12,584 nt of DNA. It comes from an uncultured Collinsella sp. Its GTDB lineage: Bacteria; Actinomycetota; Coriobacteriia; Coriobacteriales; Coriobacteriaceae. Shown in pieces: positions 6,693-12,584 of the stretch; the stretch's first letter is position 1, and the number at the start of each line of letters is the position of its first letter. A model generated the notes under the pieces. That model saw only the letters and a program-made list of their open reading frames with translations, made no database searches and had not been told where the DNA came from. Location of the stretch: positions 1 to 12,584 of the forward strand of contig CAAETD010000095.1 in NCBI GenBank assembly GCA_900758885.1. Reading direction: 5' to 3'. A program made the translations under genes and the position numbers.

Positions 6693-7103
6693 GTGGACGG
6701 ATTGAATACGGTGTTGGAGTATCTGACGTCGGTGCCGGCATGGTATTTGGCGACGAGCGTTGACGGACAGCCTCATGTGCGTCCGTTTTCGTTTGCGCAG
6801 ATCCAGGATGGCAAGCTGTGGTTTGTAACAGCGCGCACCAAAGATGTGTGGCAAGAGCTGCTGCAAAACCAGCGCTTTGAGGCCACGAGTTGGTGGCCGG
6901 GCCATGGCTGGCTTATCCTGCGCGGGCGTGCCGGCTTGGATGACCGGGCTTTAGACGAAATGCGCGAAGCCGGGTGGAAGCATCTAGAGCACCTGGGCGA
7001 GCACTATGAGGGGCCTAACGACCCCACGCTCGTCTTCTTTAGCGTCGAGGATCCCGAGGCTTTTATCTGCAATCACGACGAATGGGTGCCGGTCGAGCTC
7101 TAG
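6693..7103 (+). CDS. PPOX-family protein, copy 2 (tandem paralogue)
   Basis: A 136-residue relative of the preceding gene, matching it through most of its length: VPAWYLATS, HVRPFSFAQ, DGKLWFVTAR, KDVWQEL, a W-W-PG turn, the block DEMREAGWKH and LVFFSVED. It starts with GTG, supported by AGGAGG at 6683-6688, 4 nt upstream, and no in-frame ATG fits the alignment as well. It lacks the N-terminal extension of copy 1. It lies 44 nt after copy 1 and is followed by a strong hairpin, so it is probably the last gene of the riboflavin unit. Like copy 1 it probably binds FMN; substrate unknown. Confidence 0.82.
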   Translation: MDGLNTVLEYLTSVPAWYLATSVDGQPHVRPFSFAQIQDGKLWFVTARTKDVWQELLQNQRFEATSWWPGHGWLILRGRAGLDDRALDEMREAGWKHLEHLGEHYEGPNDPTLVFFSVEDPEAFICNHDEWVPVEL

Positions 7104-7140
7104 CCGGCTGGCTCATCCTAACAACTTGGTTTTCGCATGG

Positions 7141-7194
7141 GCGGGCCCCGTATTGCCCGGTGCCGTTAGGAGCGCCGGTCAATACGGGGCCCGC
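7141..7194. terminator. Long perfect hairpin ending the riboflavin/PPOX operon
   Basis: GCGGGCCCCGTATTG (7141-7155) is perfectly complementary to CAATACGGGGCCCGC (7180-7194). After one C-U mismatch, a further 7 pairs (7157-7163/7172-7178, one G-U) leave an 8-nt loop. It begins 37 nt after the PPOX stop. Only a weak T-rich tract (TCCATTTGTCAATT) follows, so the termination mechanism is uncertain. Confidence 0.55.
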
Positions 7195-7237
7195 TCCATT
7201 TGTCAATTCCTTCAAGCGAATGTGTCGGGAATGTTTC

Positions 7238-7276
7238 AATGCATGAATATGCAAGCCATTTACGTATTCATGCATC
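7238..7276. promoter_or_regulatory. ArgR operator, two ARG boxes
   Basis: Box 1 (7238-7255) contains TGCAT-GAAT-ATGCA, a perfect palindrome fitting 8 of the 10 conserved positions of the E. coli ARG box (wnTGAATwwwwATTCAnw). Box 2 (7259-7276) fits 6 of 10 and carries the inverted TATTCATGCAT. The boxes are 3 bp apart, 21 bp centre to centre, the classic arrangement for one ArgR hexamer. Arms ATGCATGAATA 7239-7249 and TATTCATGCAT 7265-7275 also form a larger inverted repeat. The position directly upstream of argC supports arginine-dependent repression. Confidence 0.78.
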
Positions 7277-7282
7277 TTTTGG

Positions 7283-7291
7283 TGCTAAAGT
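7283..7291 (+). promoter_or_regulatory. Candidate argC promoter, extended -10 box
   Basis: TGCTAAAGT fits an extended -10 element (TGn plus TAAAGT). Its -35 region would fall in ARG box 2, so ArgR binding would occlude RNA polymerase. No good -35 match is seen. Confidence 0.35.
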
Positions 7292-7314
7292 TTCAACCCA
7301 CTTCATAACGGCCG

Positions 7315-7346
7315 CTGCGAAATGCGCATCGGTGCATAAATCGCAG
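7315..7346 (+). promoter_or_regulatory. Leader hairpin just upstream of the argC ribosome binding site
   Basis: CTGCGA (7315-7320) pairs with TCGCAG (7341-7346); inside it, ATGCGC (7322-7327) pairs with GTGCAT (7332-7337, one G-U) around an ATCG loop. The stem ends 2 nt before AAGGAG (7349-7354). It may stabilise the mRNA or tune access to the ribosome binding site. Confidence 0.45.
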
Positions 7347-7360
7347 ACAAGGAGTCTGAT

Positions 7361-8431
7361 ATGTCTTTGAAGGTTGGAATCGTCGGCGCGGCTGGATATG
7401 CCGGAGCCGAGCTCATTCGCCTCGTGCTCGGTCATCCCGAGTTTGAACTTGTTGCCATTACGTCCAACGCCGATGCCGGCCAGCCGCTGTCCGCGGTGTA
7501 TCCGAGCTTTGCTGGCGTGAGCGATCTGGTTTTCACCACGCATGACGCCCCCGAGCTTAAATCCTGCGACGCCGTCTTCTTGGCCGTGCCGCACACCGCC
7601 GCCATGGCGCAGGTGCCCGCCCTGCTTGCCGCAGACGTTTCCTGCTTTGATCTTTCGGCCGATTACCGCCTGAGCGATCCGGCCGTGTTTGAGGCATGGT
7701 ATGCCGCCGAGCACACGAGCCCCGAGCTACTCAAGACACGTGCCTTCGGCCTGCCCGAGCTGTTCTGCCAGGACTTGGAGGCCGCTGCTTCCAGCCATGC
7801 TGCTGGCAGGCCCGTGTTGGTCGCCTGCGCCGGCTGCTATCCCACCGCAACGAGCCTTGCTGCCGCTCCTGCCGTGCGTGCGGGCTGGGTGGCCGAGAAC
7901 GGTCCCGTGATTGTCGATGCCATCAGCGGTGTGACGGGTGCCGGCAAGTCCTGCAACGCTCGTACGCATTTTTGCAGCGCCGACGAGAATTTGGAGGCCT
8001 ACGGCGTGGGCAAGCATCGTCACACGCCCGAAATCGAGCAAATCCTTGGTCTAACAGATCGCGTCGTCTTTACCCCGCACCTGGCACCCCTCAAGCGTGG
8101 TCTGCTCTCTACGGTAACGATGCCGCTTGCGCCGCAGGCTATCGATACCTTGATCCTTGAGGACGTTGTCGACTATTACAAGCAGTTCTACGCTGGACGC
8201 ACCTTTGTGCGCGTGCTCGATGCCGGCCAGCAGCCCAAGACGGCTTCGGTCGTCGGCACCAACGCCGCCCAGATTGGCCTTGCGTTCAACAAGCGCGCGG
8301 GCGTGCTGGTGGCGACGGGCGCCATCGACAATCTGTGCAAGGGCGCTGCGGGCCAAGCAGTCCAGTGCGCCAATATCGTCTTTGGCTTTGACGAGCGACG
8401 AGGCTTGCCCACAGTGGCGTGCCCGGTGTAG
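7361..8431 (+). CDS. argC: N-acetyl-gamma-glutamyl-phosphate reductase ArgC
   Basis: Third step of ornithine synthesis: NADPH reduction of N-acetylglutamyl phosphate to the semialdehyde, in the cytoplasm. The 356-residue length is usual. Residues 6-17 (GIVGAAGYAGAE) are the nucleotide-binding loop. The catalytic cysteine is Cys159 in CAGCYPTATSLA, SGVTGAGK follows, and the active-site histidine is in GKHRHTPEIEQIL (His219/His221). The C-terminal ATGAIDNLCKGAAGQAVQ segment is conserved. The ATG is fixed by AAGGAG 6 nt upstream. It is the first gene of argCJBD behind an ArgR operator. A terminator-like element separates it from argJ. Confidence 0.97.
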   Translation: MSLKVGIVGAAGYAGAELIRLVLGHPEFELVAITSNADAGQPLSAVYPSFAGVSDLVFTTHDAPELKSCDAVFLAVPHTAAMAQVPALLAADVSCFDLSADYRLSDPAVFEAWYAAEHTSPELLKTRAFGLPELFCQDLEAAASSHAAGRPVLVACAGCYPTATSLAAAPAVRAGWVAENGPVIVDAISGVTGAGKSCNARTHFCSADENLEAYGVGKHRHTPEIEQILGLTDRVVFTPHLAPLKRGLLSTVTMPLAPQAIDTLILEDVVDYYKQFYAGRTFVRVLDAGQQPKTASVVGTNAAQIGLAFNKRAGVLVATGAIDNLCKGAAGQAVQCANIVFGFDERRGLPTVACPV

Positions 8432-8463
8432 CACATTCGATTGTTAACGATTTGGTAGTCGGG

Positions 8464-8539
8464 CATCGAGTGGGGCGCCACTTTTAAGCTGGTCTCATGA
8501 TTGCGACTGGCATGGCGCACCAACCGATGTCCGTTTTTT
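8464..8539 (+). terminator. Terminator- or attenuator-like element between argC and argJ
   Basis: Arms 8464-8480 and 8513-8529 pair at 14 of 17 positions (CATCG/CGATG, TGG/CCA, GCGCCA/TGGCGC) around a 32-nt loop. Four bases later comes a run of six T (8534-8539). The layout resembles an intrinsic terminator inside an operon. It lies in an unusually long gap of 134 nt, 10 nt before the argJ ribosome binding site. A smaller alternative, AGTGG 8469-8473/CCACT 8478-8482 followed by TTT, overlaps the upstream arm. Confidence 0.45.
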
Positions 8540-8565
8540 GTTTGACATAAGGAGTCATAAAGACG

Positions 8566-9834
8566 ATGAATACCGACCTGATTGATATCAAGATTCGCGC
8601 CGTCGAGGGTGGCGTTACGGCAGCGGCCGGCTTTAAGGCCGCAGGCATCCATGCGGGATTCCGGAAGAATCCCGAGCGCTTAGACTATGCGCTCGTCATG
8701 CCCGATAAACCCTGTCCCGGCGCCGGCGTGTTTACGACCAACCGCTTTTGCGCGGCGCCCGTGCAGGTGAGCCGTGCCAACCTGGGCGGTGCGGACAAGG
8801 GCTACGGTATCATCGCCGGTGTTTCAATCAACTCCGGCAACGCGAACGCCGCCACGGGCGAGACCGGCCTTGCCTGCGCGCGCGAGACCTGCAACATCGC
8901 ATCGCAGGTTATCGGCTGTGAGCCCCAGCAGATCCTGGTTGCCTCCACGGGTGTGATTGGCCAGATTCTGCCGATCGACACGTTTGAGACCGCCATTCCT
9001 GCTGCCTACGAGGCGCTCTCCGCCCACGGTGGCGCCGATGCCGCTCGCGCCATCATGACGACCGACACGCACTCCAAGGAGTACGCCGTGTCCTACGTCA
9101 GTGAGGCTGCGGGCCATGCGGGCAATGTCTATACGGTAGGCGGAATGTGCAAGGGCTCGGGCATGATCATGCCCAACATGGCTACCATGATCGCGGTCAT
9201 CACCACCGATGCCCCCGTCGAGCCTGCGGCACTTCATGCCCTGCTGCTCTCGACCGTCAAGCAGACCTTTAACAAGGTAACGGTCGATTCCGACACCTCG
9301 ACCAACGACACCTGCATCATGCTTGCCTCCGGCGCCGCTGCCGCAGATGCCGAGCCTATCGTCGAGGGCTCCGATGCCTTCGACGAGTTGGCATTTGCCG
9401 TGCACGAGGTGTGCGAGAGCCTGGCGCGCAATATCGCCGCCGATGGTGAGGGCGCATCCAAGCTTGTTACGGTCAACGTTACCGGAGCCGCCAACGACGA
9501 GGAAGCTGATATCGCCGCTCGTGCCGTTGCCAACTCGCCGCTCGTTAAGACCTGCATCGCCGGCCACGACTGCAACTGGGGCCGCGTTGCCATGGCGCTT
9601 GGCAAGTGCGGCGTGAAGTTTAATCAGGAAGACGTTTCCATCGACATGATGGGCATGCCCGTCTGTCGCGACGGTCTGACTGTTCGCTTTGACGAGGACG
9701 AGGCTCTACGACGTTTCGAGGCGCCCGAGATCGTGATCTCGGCCGACCTGGGCGCAGGCGACGCGGCAACGACCGTGTGGACCTGCGACCTCACGCATGA
9801 GTACATCTCCATCAACGGCGACTACCGTTCCTAG
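8566..9834 (+). CDS. argJ: Bifunctional glutamate N-acetyltransferase / ornithine acetyltransferase ArgJ
   Basis: Transfers the acetyl group from N-acetylornithine to glutamate, closing the cyclic pathway; many homologues also make N-acetylglutamate from acetyl-CoA. The 422-residue precursor normally self-cleaves before a threonine nucleophile. The site is visible as KGSGMIMPNMATM, with cleavage predicted between Ala206 and Thr207. INSGNANAATG, the oxyanion-hole STGVIG, and the C-terminal NWGR and DLTHEYISINGDYRS are all standard. The start is supported by AAGGAG at 8549-8554, with a rather long 11-nt spacing. Whether it is mono- or bifunctional cannot be settled from sequence, though no argA is seen in the window. 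Confidence 0.97.
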   Translation: MNTDLIDIKIRAVEGGVTAAAGFKAAGIHAGFRKNPERLDYALVMPDKPCPGAGVFTTNRFCAAPVQVSRANLGGADKGYGIIAGVSINSGNANAATGETGLACARETCNIASQVIGCEPQQILVASTGVIGQILPIDTFETAIPAAYEALSAHGGADAARAIMTTDTHSKEYAVSYVSEAAGHAGNVYTVGGMCKGSGMIMPNMATMIAVITTDAPVEPAALHALLLSTVKQTFNKVTVDSDTSTNDTCIMLASGAAAADAEPIVEGSDAFDELAFAVHEVCESLARNIAADGEGASKLVTVNVTGAANDEEADIAARAVANSPLVKTCIAGHDCNWGRVAMALGKCGVKFNQEDVSIDMMGMPVCRDGLTVRFDEDEALRRFEAPEIVISADLGAGDAATTVWTCDLTHEYISINGDYRS

Positions 9835-9915
9835 ATTCCAGGCACGCTGCGCATCTTGCCGCGATTGCGGACAGCGGAGCACGGCGCGATAACGATACGA
9901 AAGACGAGGCAGATT

Positions 9916-10896
9916 ATGAAATTCGCACGCGATTGTCGTTCGAGCGAATCCAACGAAGCAACCGCGCAGCTGCTGTTCGAAGCGCTGCCGTGGATTAAGA
10001 ACCTGACCGGCAAGACGGTTGTTATCAAATATGGCGGAGCCGCCATGGTTGATGAGCAGCTGCGCCGCGACGTGATGAGCGACATCGTTTTGCTCAAGAT
10101 CATCGGTATGCGCCCCGTCATCGTGCACGGCGGCGGCAAGGCTATCAACGAGGCGCTGAGCCATTACGATATTCCCGTCGAGTTTAAGAACGGCCAGCGC
10201 GTGACCACGCCGGCGACTATGGATATCGTGCGCGAGGTGCTGGGCGGCAAGGTTAACCAGGAGCTGGTTGCTGCCATCAACCACCACGGCAACCTGGCCG
10301 TGGGCGTGTCGGGCAGCGATGCCGGCACGCTCATCGCCGAGCCGCTCGACCCCGAGCTCGGTCGCGTGGGCAAAGTGATGCACGTCAACACCGACTATAT
10401 CGAGCGCTTACTCGATAGCGAGTACATCCCCGTCATCGCTACCGTCGCGGCGGGGGAGGACGGCGGTTTCTTCAACATCAACGCCGACACCGCCGCCGGT
10501 GCCGTTGCCGCGGCGCTCCACGCGCATAAGGCGATCTTTTTGACCGATGTCGATGGCCTGTACAAGGACTTTAGCGACAAGGACTCGCTTATCTCCAACC
10601 TAACGCTCGACGAGGTTAACGAAATGCTCTACGGCGGCGAGGTCGATAAGGGCATGATTCCCAAGCTGCGCGCGGCCGTCGATGCGCTTACCGGCGGCGT
10701 ATTTCGTGCCCACATCATTAACGGTACTACGCCGCATTCGCTGCTCCTGGAGCTGCTGACCGATGCCGGCGTCGGCACCGTGATCCATTCCACCGAGACG
10801 GCTTACGAGTTCGATACGCATCCGCATCCGCTTTCGACGTTTGCTGCGCGTCTGACCGAGAACCTTGACGAGGTCGAGAAGCTTCAGACGGTCTAG
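9916..10896 (+). CDS. argB: Acetylglutamate kinase ArgB
   Basis: Phosphorylates N-acetylglutamate with ATP, the usual arginine-controlled step. VVIKYGGAAM (residues 35-44, catalytic Lys38), VIVHGGGKAIN, GQRVTTPATMDIV, the central FFNINADTAAGAVAAAL and the VDKGMIPKL lysine loop are all recognisable. The N-terminal segment LLFEALPWIKNLTGKT matches the extra helix that builds arginine-inhibited hexamers, so feedback inhibition is likely. Two positions are less common: HGGGK where HGGGP is usual, and SGSDAG where SGKD is usual. About 35 residues follow the normal TDAGVGT end. I prefer the ATG at 9916 (GAGG 6 nt upstream) to a TTG at 9856, which adds 20 non-conserved residues and has no ribosome binding site. 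Confidence 0.93.
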   Translation: MKFARDCRSSESNEATAQLLFEALPWIKNLTGKTVVIKYGGAAMVDEQLRRDVMSDIVLLKIIGMRPVIVHGGGKAINEALSHYDIPVEFKNGQRVTTPATMDIVREVLGGKVNQELVAAINHHGNLAVGVSGSDAGTLIAEPLDPELGRVGKVMHVNTDYIERLLDSEYIPVIATVAAGEDGGFFNINADTAAGAVAAALHAHKAIFLTDVDGLYKDFSDKDSLISNLTLDEVNEMLYGGEVDKGMIPKLRAAVDALTGGVFRAHIINGTTPHSLLLELLTDAGVGTVIHSTETAYEFDTHPHPLSTFAARLTENLDEVEKLQTV

Positions 10897-10965
10897 CTGA
10901 CCCGCAGCCGCCCCATTCCTGCACCCATAGCCCCGCGCCGTCTGGCGCCCAACGAAAGGCATCCC

Positions 10966-12249
10966 ATGTCACTTGCAGCTCAGCAATCGCTTGAATCCCA
11001 TTACGTTATGCATACCTTTGGCCGCTCTCCGGTCGAGTTTGTCGAGGGTCACGGCATGAAGCTCACCGGCGACGATGGCCGTGAGTACCTCGACTTTCTT
11101 GCCGGCATCGGCGTGTGCAGCCTAGGTCATGGCGACCCGGCTGTGCTCTCGGCGCTCGAGGCACAGACCAAAAAGCTCATGCATGTCTCCAATTACTTCT
11201 ACATCGAGCAGCGCGGACAGGTCGCGGCGCTGCTGTCCAAGCTTGCTAACGACGACGTAGATGGTGCGCGCGTGCTTGCCGATGCCGTTGTCGCCGGCGA
11301 TGAGACCACGGCAGCTGCTCTTGGTGCCCCGGCTGCGGATGAGCAGGTTTGGGAGACCTTCTTTGCCAACTCTGGCGCCGAGGCCAACGAGGGCTCGATG
11401 AAGCTCGCGCGCCTGTACGCCAAGCGTGCCGGTAATGGCGGCAACACCATCGTGTGCATGCGCGGCGGGTTCCACGGCCGTACGCTCGAGACCATTGCCG
11501 CCACCATGCAGGATTGGCTGCAGGACAGCTTCCGCCCACTGCCGGGTGGCTTTGTGGCCTGCACGCCCAACGATGTCGATGAACTGCGTGCGATCTTTAA
11601 GCAGCTGGGCAGTGAAATTTGCGCCGTGATGCTCGAGCCGATCCAAGGTGAGAGTGGCGTGCACCCCATGACCGAGGAGTTTATGGCGGCGGCGCGCGAC
11701 CTGGCACACGAAGTGGGCGCCGTGCTTATCGCCGACGAGGTCCAGTGCGGCATCTTCCGCTCCGGCAAGCCGTTTGCATTCCAAACCTATGGCGTGGAGC
11801 CTGACATCGTGAGCCTTGCCAAGGGCATTGCCGACGGCGTGCCCATGGGTGCCGTGGTGGCAAAGAAGGAAATCGCCGACGTCTTTAAGCCCGGCGATCA
11901 TGGTTCGACCTTTGGCGGTAGCTGCCTGGCCATCACGGCGTGTGCCGCGACGCTCTCCGCGCTCGTGCGCGGCGATTATGCCGACCATGCTGCCAAGGCA
12001 GGCGCCTATATGGAGGCAAAGCTCGCTAAGCTGCCGCACGTGACCGAGGTGCGTGGCCGCGGCTTGATGCTCGGCTGTGATTTGGATGATGCTGCGGGCG
12101 ATGCGCATGATATTGTTGCCCGCGCGCTGGCCGCCGGTGCCGTGATTAACGCTACGGGTGCCCATACGCTGCGTTTCCTGCCGCCGCTCGTCTGCGAGGA
12201 AGCCGACGTGGATAGTCTGATTGAGATCCTGTCGGGTGTCTTGGGCTAA
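10966..12249 (+). CDS. argD: Acetylornithine aminotransferase ArgD
   Basis: PLP enzyme of aminotransferase class III that converts N-acetylglutamate semialdehyde plus glutamate to N-acetylornithine; such enzymes may also act in lysine synthesis. Landmarks: FFANSGAEANEGSMKLAR (132-149), the HGRT loop, LEPIQGESGV, LIADEVQCGIFRSGK, the PLP lysine Lys286 in SLAKGIADGVPMGA, and GSTFGG. At 427 residues it is about 30 longer than typical, mostly from an acidic/alanine-rich insertion at about residues 96-128, just before FFANSG. The start ATG follows GAAAGG at 10954-10959. It lies 69 nt after argB and is the last gene of the operon in the window. Confidence 0.95.
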   Translation: MSLAAQQSLESHYVMHTFGRSPVEFVEGHGMKLTGDDGREYLDFLAGIGVCSLGHGDPAVLSALEAQTKKLMHVSNYFYIEQRGQVAALLSKLANDDVDGARVLADAVVAGDETTAAALGAPAADEQVWETFFANSGAEANEGSMKLARLYAKRAGNGGNTIVCMRGGFHGRTLETIAATMQDWLQDSFRPLPGGFVACTPNDVDELRAIFKQLGSEICAVMLEPIQGESGVHPMTEEFMAAARDLAHEVGAVLIADEVQCGIFRSGKPFAFQTYGVEPDIVSLAKGIADGVPMGAVVAKKEIADVFKPGDHGSTFGGSCLAITACAATLSALVRGDYADHAAKAGAYMEAKLAKLPHVTEVRGRGLMLGCDLDDAAGDAHDIVARALAAGAVINATGAHTLRFLPPLVCEEADVDSLIEILSGVLG

Positions 12250-12274
12250 CGCGGTGCAATAACTCAATTTGGAC

Positions 12275-12334
12275 CGGGTTCCGGACTGCTGACGTGCCCT
12301 ATGCGGCATGATTCAGCGGTCTGGAGCCCGTTTT
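12275..12334 (+). terminator. Long intrinsic terminator after argD
   Basis: Arms 12275-12286 and 12319-12330 pair at all 12 positions (two G-U). The stem continues with GCTGA 12288-12292/TCAGC 12313-12317 and, after a small internal loop, 12294-12298/12305-12309 around a 6-nt loop. TTTT (12331-12334) follows directly. It begins 25 nt after the argD stop, in the expected place for the end of the arg transcript. Confidence 0.65.
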
Positions 12335-12584
12335 GCCTTAGATTTGCTAAGGCAAGGGGGACCTGCTGACCAAAAAACAGTAAATATGAGTACTGCTACC
12401 GATTTGGTAGCAGCAGTTTTGGACTAATAAGGCCAGATAGCAAGTCGAAATGGTAGCGCGCAGAGATGTGGTGTAAGAGGCGGGGCATACCCCGCCTCTT
12501 CCCTTTCTTGAAAGGGAGGGGACACCGCCTAGAATTCGTCGTTGGAGTAATGAAGGTGACGAATGGAAGGAAAGGCGATGCCCC
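12335..12584. other. Structured gene-free tail before the right edge
   Basis: No gene is supported. Stems in order: TTGCCTTAG 12333-12341/CTAAGGCAA 12347-12355 (loop ATTTG); CTGCTACC 12393-12400/GGTAGCAG 12406-12413 (loop GATTT) followed by CAGTTTT... at 12414; AAGAGGCGGGG 12475-12485/CCCCGCCTCTT 12490-12500 (loop CATA); CCCTTT 12501-12506/AAAGGG 12511-12516; and ATTCGTC 12534-12540/GACGAAT 12558-12564. The stretch may combine a terminator with the leader of a next gene. The last bases contain a GGAAGGAAAGG purine run and candidate ATGs at 12550, 12563 and 12578. Confidence 0.5.
12475..12500 (+). terminator. GC-rich hairpin, likely terminator or attenuator
   Basis: A perfect 11-bp stem (AAGAGGCGGGG/CCCCGCCTCTT) has a CATA tetraloop. 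It is followed by a pyrimidine-rich tract (CCCTTTCTTG), not a pure U-run, and by a second small hairpin 12501-12516. Its upstream partner transcript is unknown: read-through from argD, a short RNA, or the leader of the next gene. Confidence 0.5.

Noticed and set aside
9856..9915. Longer argB starting at TTG 9856
   Set aside because: There is no ribosome binding site, the 20 extra residues are not part of the kinase family, and the ATG at 9916 has a suitable upstream site.
11122..12309. Open frame of 395 codons on the - strand opposite argD
   Set aside because: It is a codon-bias shadow of argD and reads through the argD terminator.
12440..12535. Possible T-box leader, because it lies next to arginine genes
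   Set aside because: The conserved T-box sequence that pairs with tRNA acceptor ends and a specifier stem are not present; fragments such as GGTAGCGCG and ACACCGCC are only superficially similar.
12550..12584. Start of a next gene (candidate ATGs at 12550, 12563 and 12578; the last two are in frame)
   Set aside because: A purine-rich site precedes the ATG at 12578, but at most 12 codons are available and the start cannot be chosen; not enough for a feature call.

Overview
The window looks like a chromosomal segment of a high-GC gut actinobacterium of the class Coriobacteriia, most likely a Collinsella-like species. This rests on the overall protein character, the GC-rich codon use, the AGGAGG/AAGGAG ribosome binding sites and the gene styles; no rRNA or marker tree was available. 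All confident genes are on the + strand, and I see no transposase, CRISPR array, tRNA or rRNA.

Layout, left to right. (1) 1-282: non-coding, with several hairpins and the probable heat-shock promoter region. (2) 283-2310: groES-groEL chaperonin operon. (3) 2311-2680: a gene-free stretch dominated by a very large inverted repeat (2337-2480) and a second strong hairpin (2546-2575). (4) 2649-7194: a riboflavin uptake unit made of promoter, FMN riboswitch, the riboflavin S component (ribU type), a fused double ATPase (EcfA1-EcfA2), EcfT, then two tandem paralogous PPOX-fold (pyridoxamine phosphate oxidase-like) proteins that probably bind a flavin, closed by a long perfect hairpin. (5) 7238-12334: an arginine biosynthesis operon argC-argJ-argB-argD with a two-box ArgR-type operator 21 bp centre to centre, a leader hairpin, a terminator-like element between argC and argJ, and a long branched terminator after argD. 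(6) 12335-12584: a gene-free structured tail leading to a probable next gene cut off by the window edge.

How the genes work together. The ECF transporter imports riboflavin when the FMN riboswitch reports low FMN; the ribosome binding site lies immediately after the P1 stem, suggesting control of translation. The two PPOX-family proteins in the same apparent operon are likely consumers of the FMN made from that riboflavin. The four arg genes cover acetylation of glutamate and recycling of the acetyl group (argJ), phosphorylation (argB), reduction (argC) and transamination (argD), giving ornithine by the cyclic pathway; argF, argG and argH are not in the window.

There is no clear case for a wholly new system. 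The parts most worth a second look are the 144-nt inverted repeat after groEL, the flavin transporter/PPOX pairing with its translational-looking riboswitch, the in-operon terminator between argC and argJ, and the multi-stem RNA-like region after argD.
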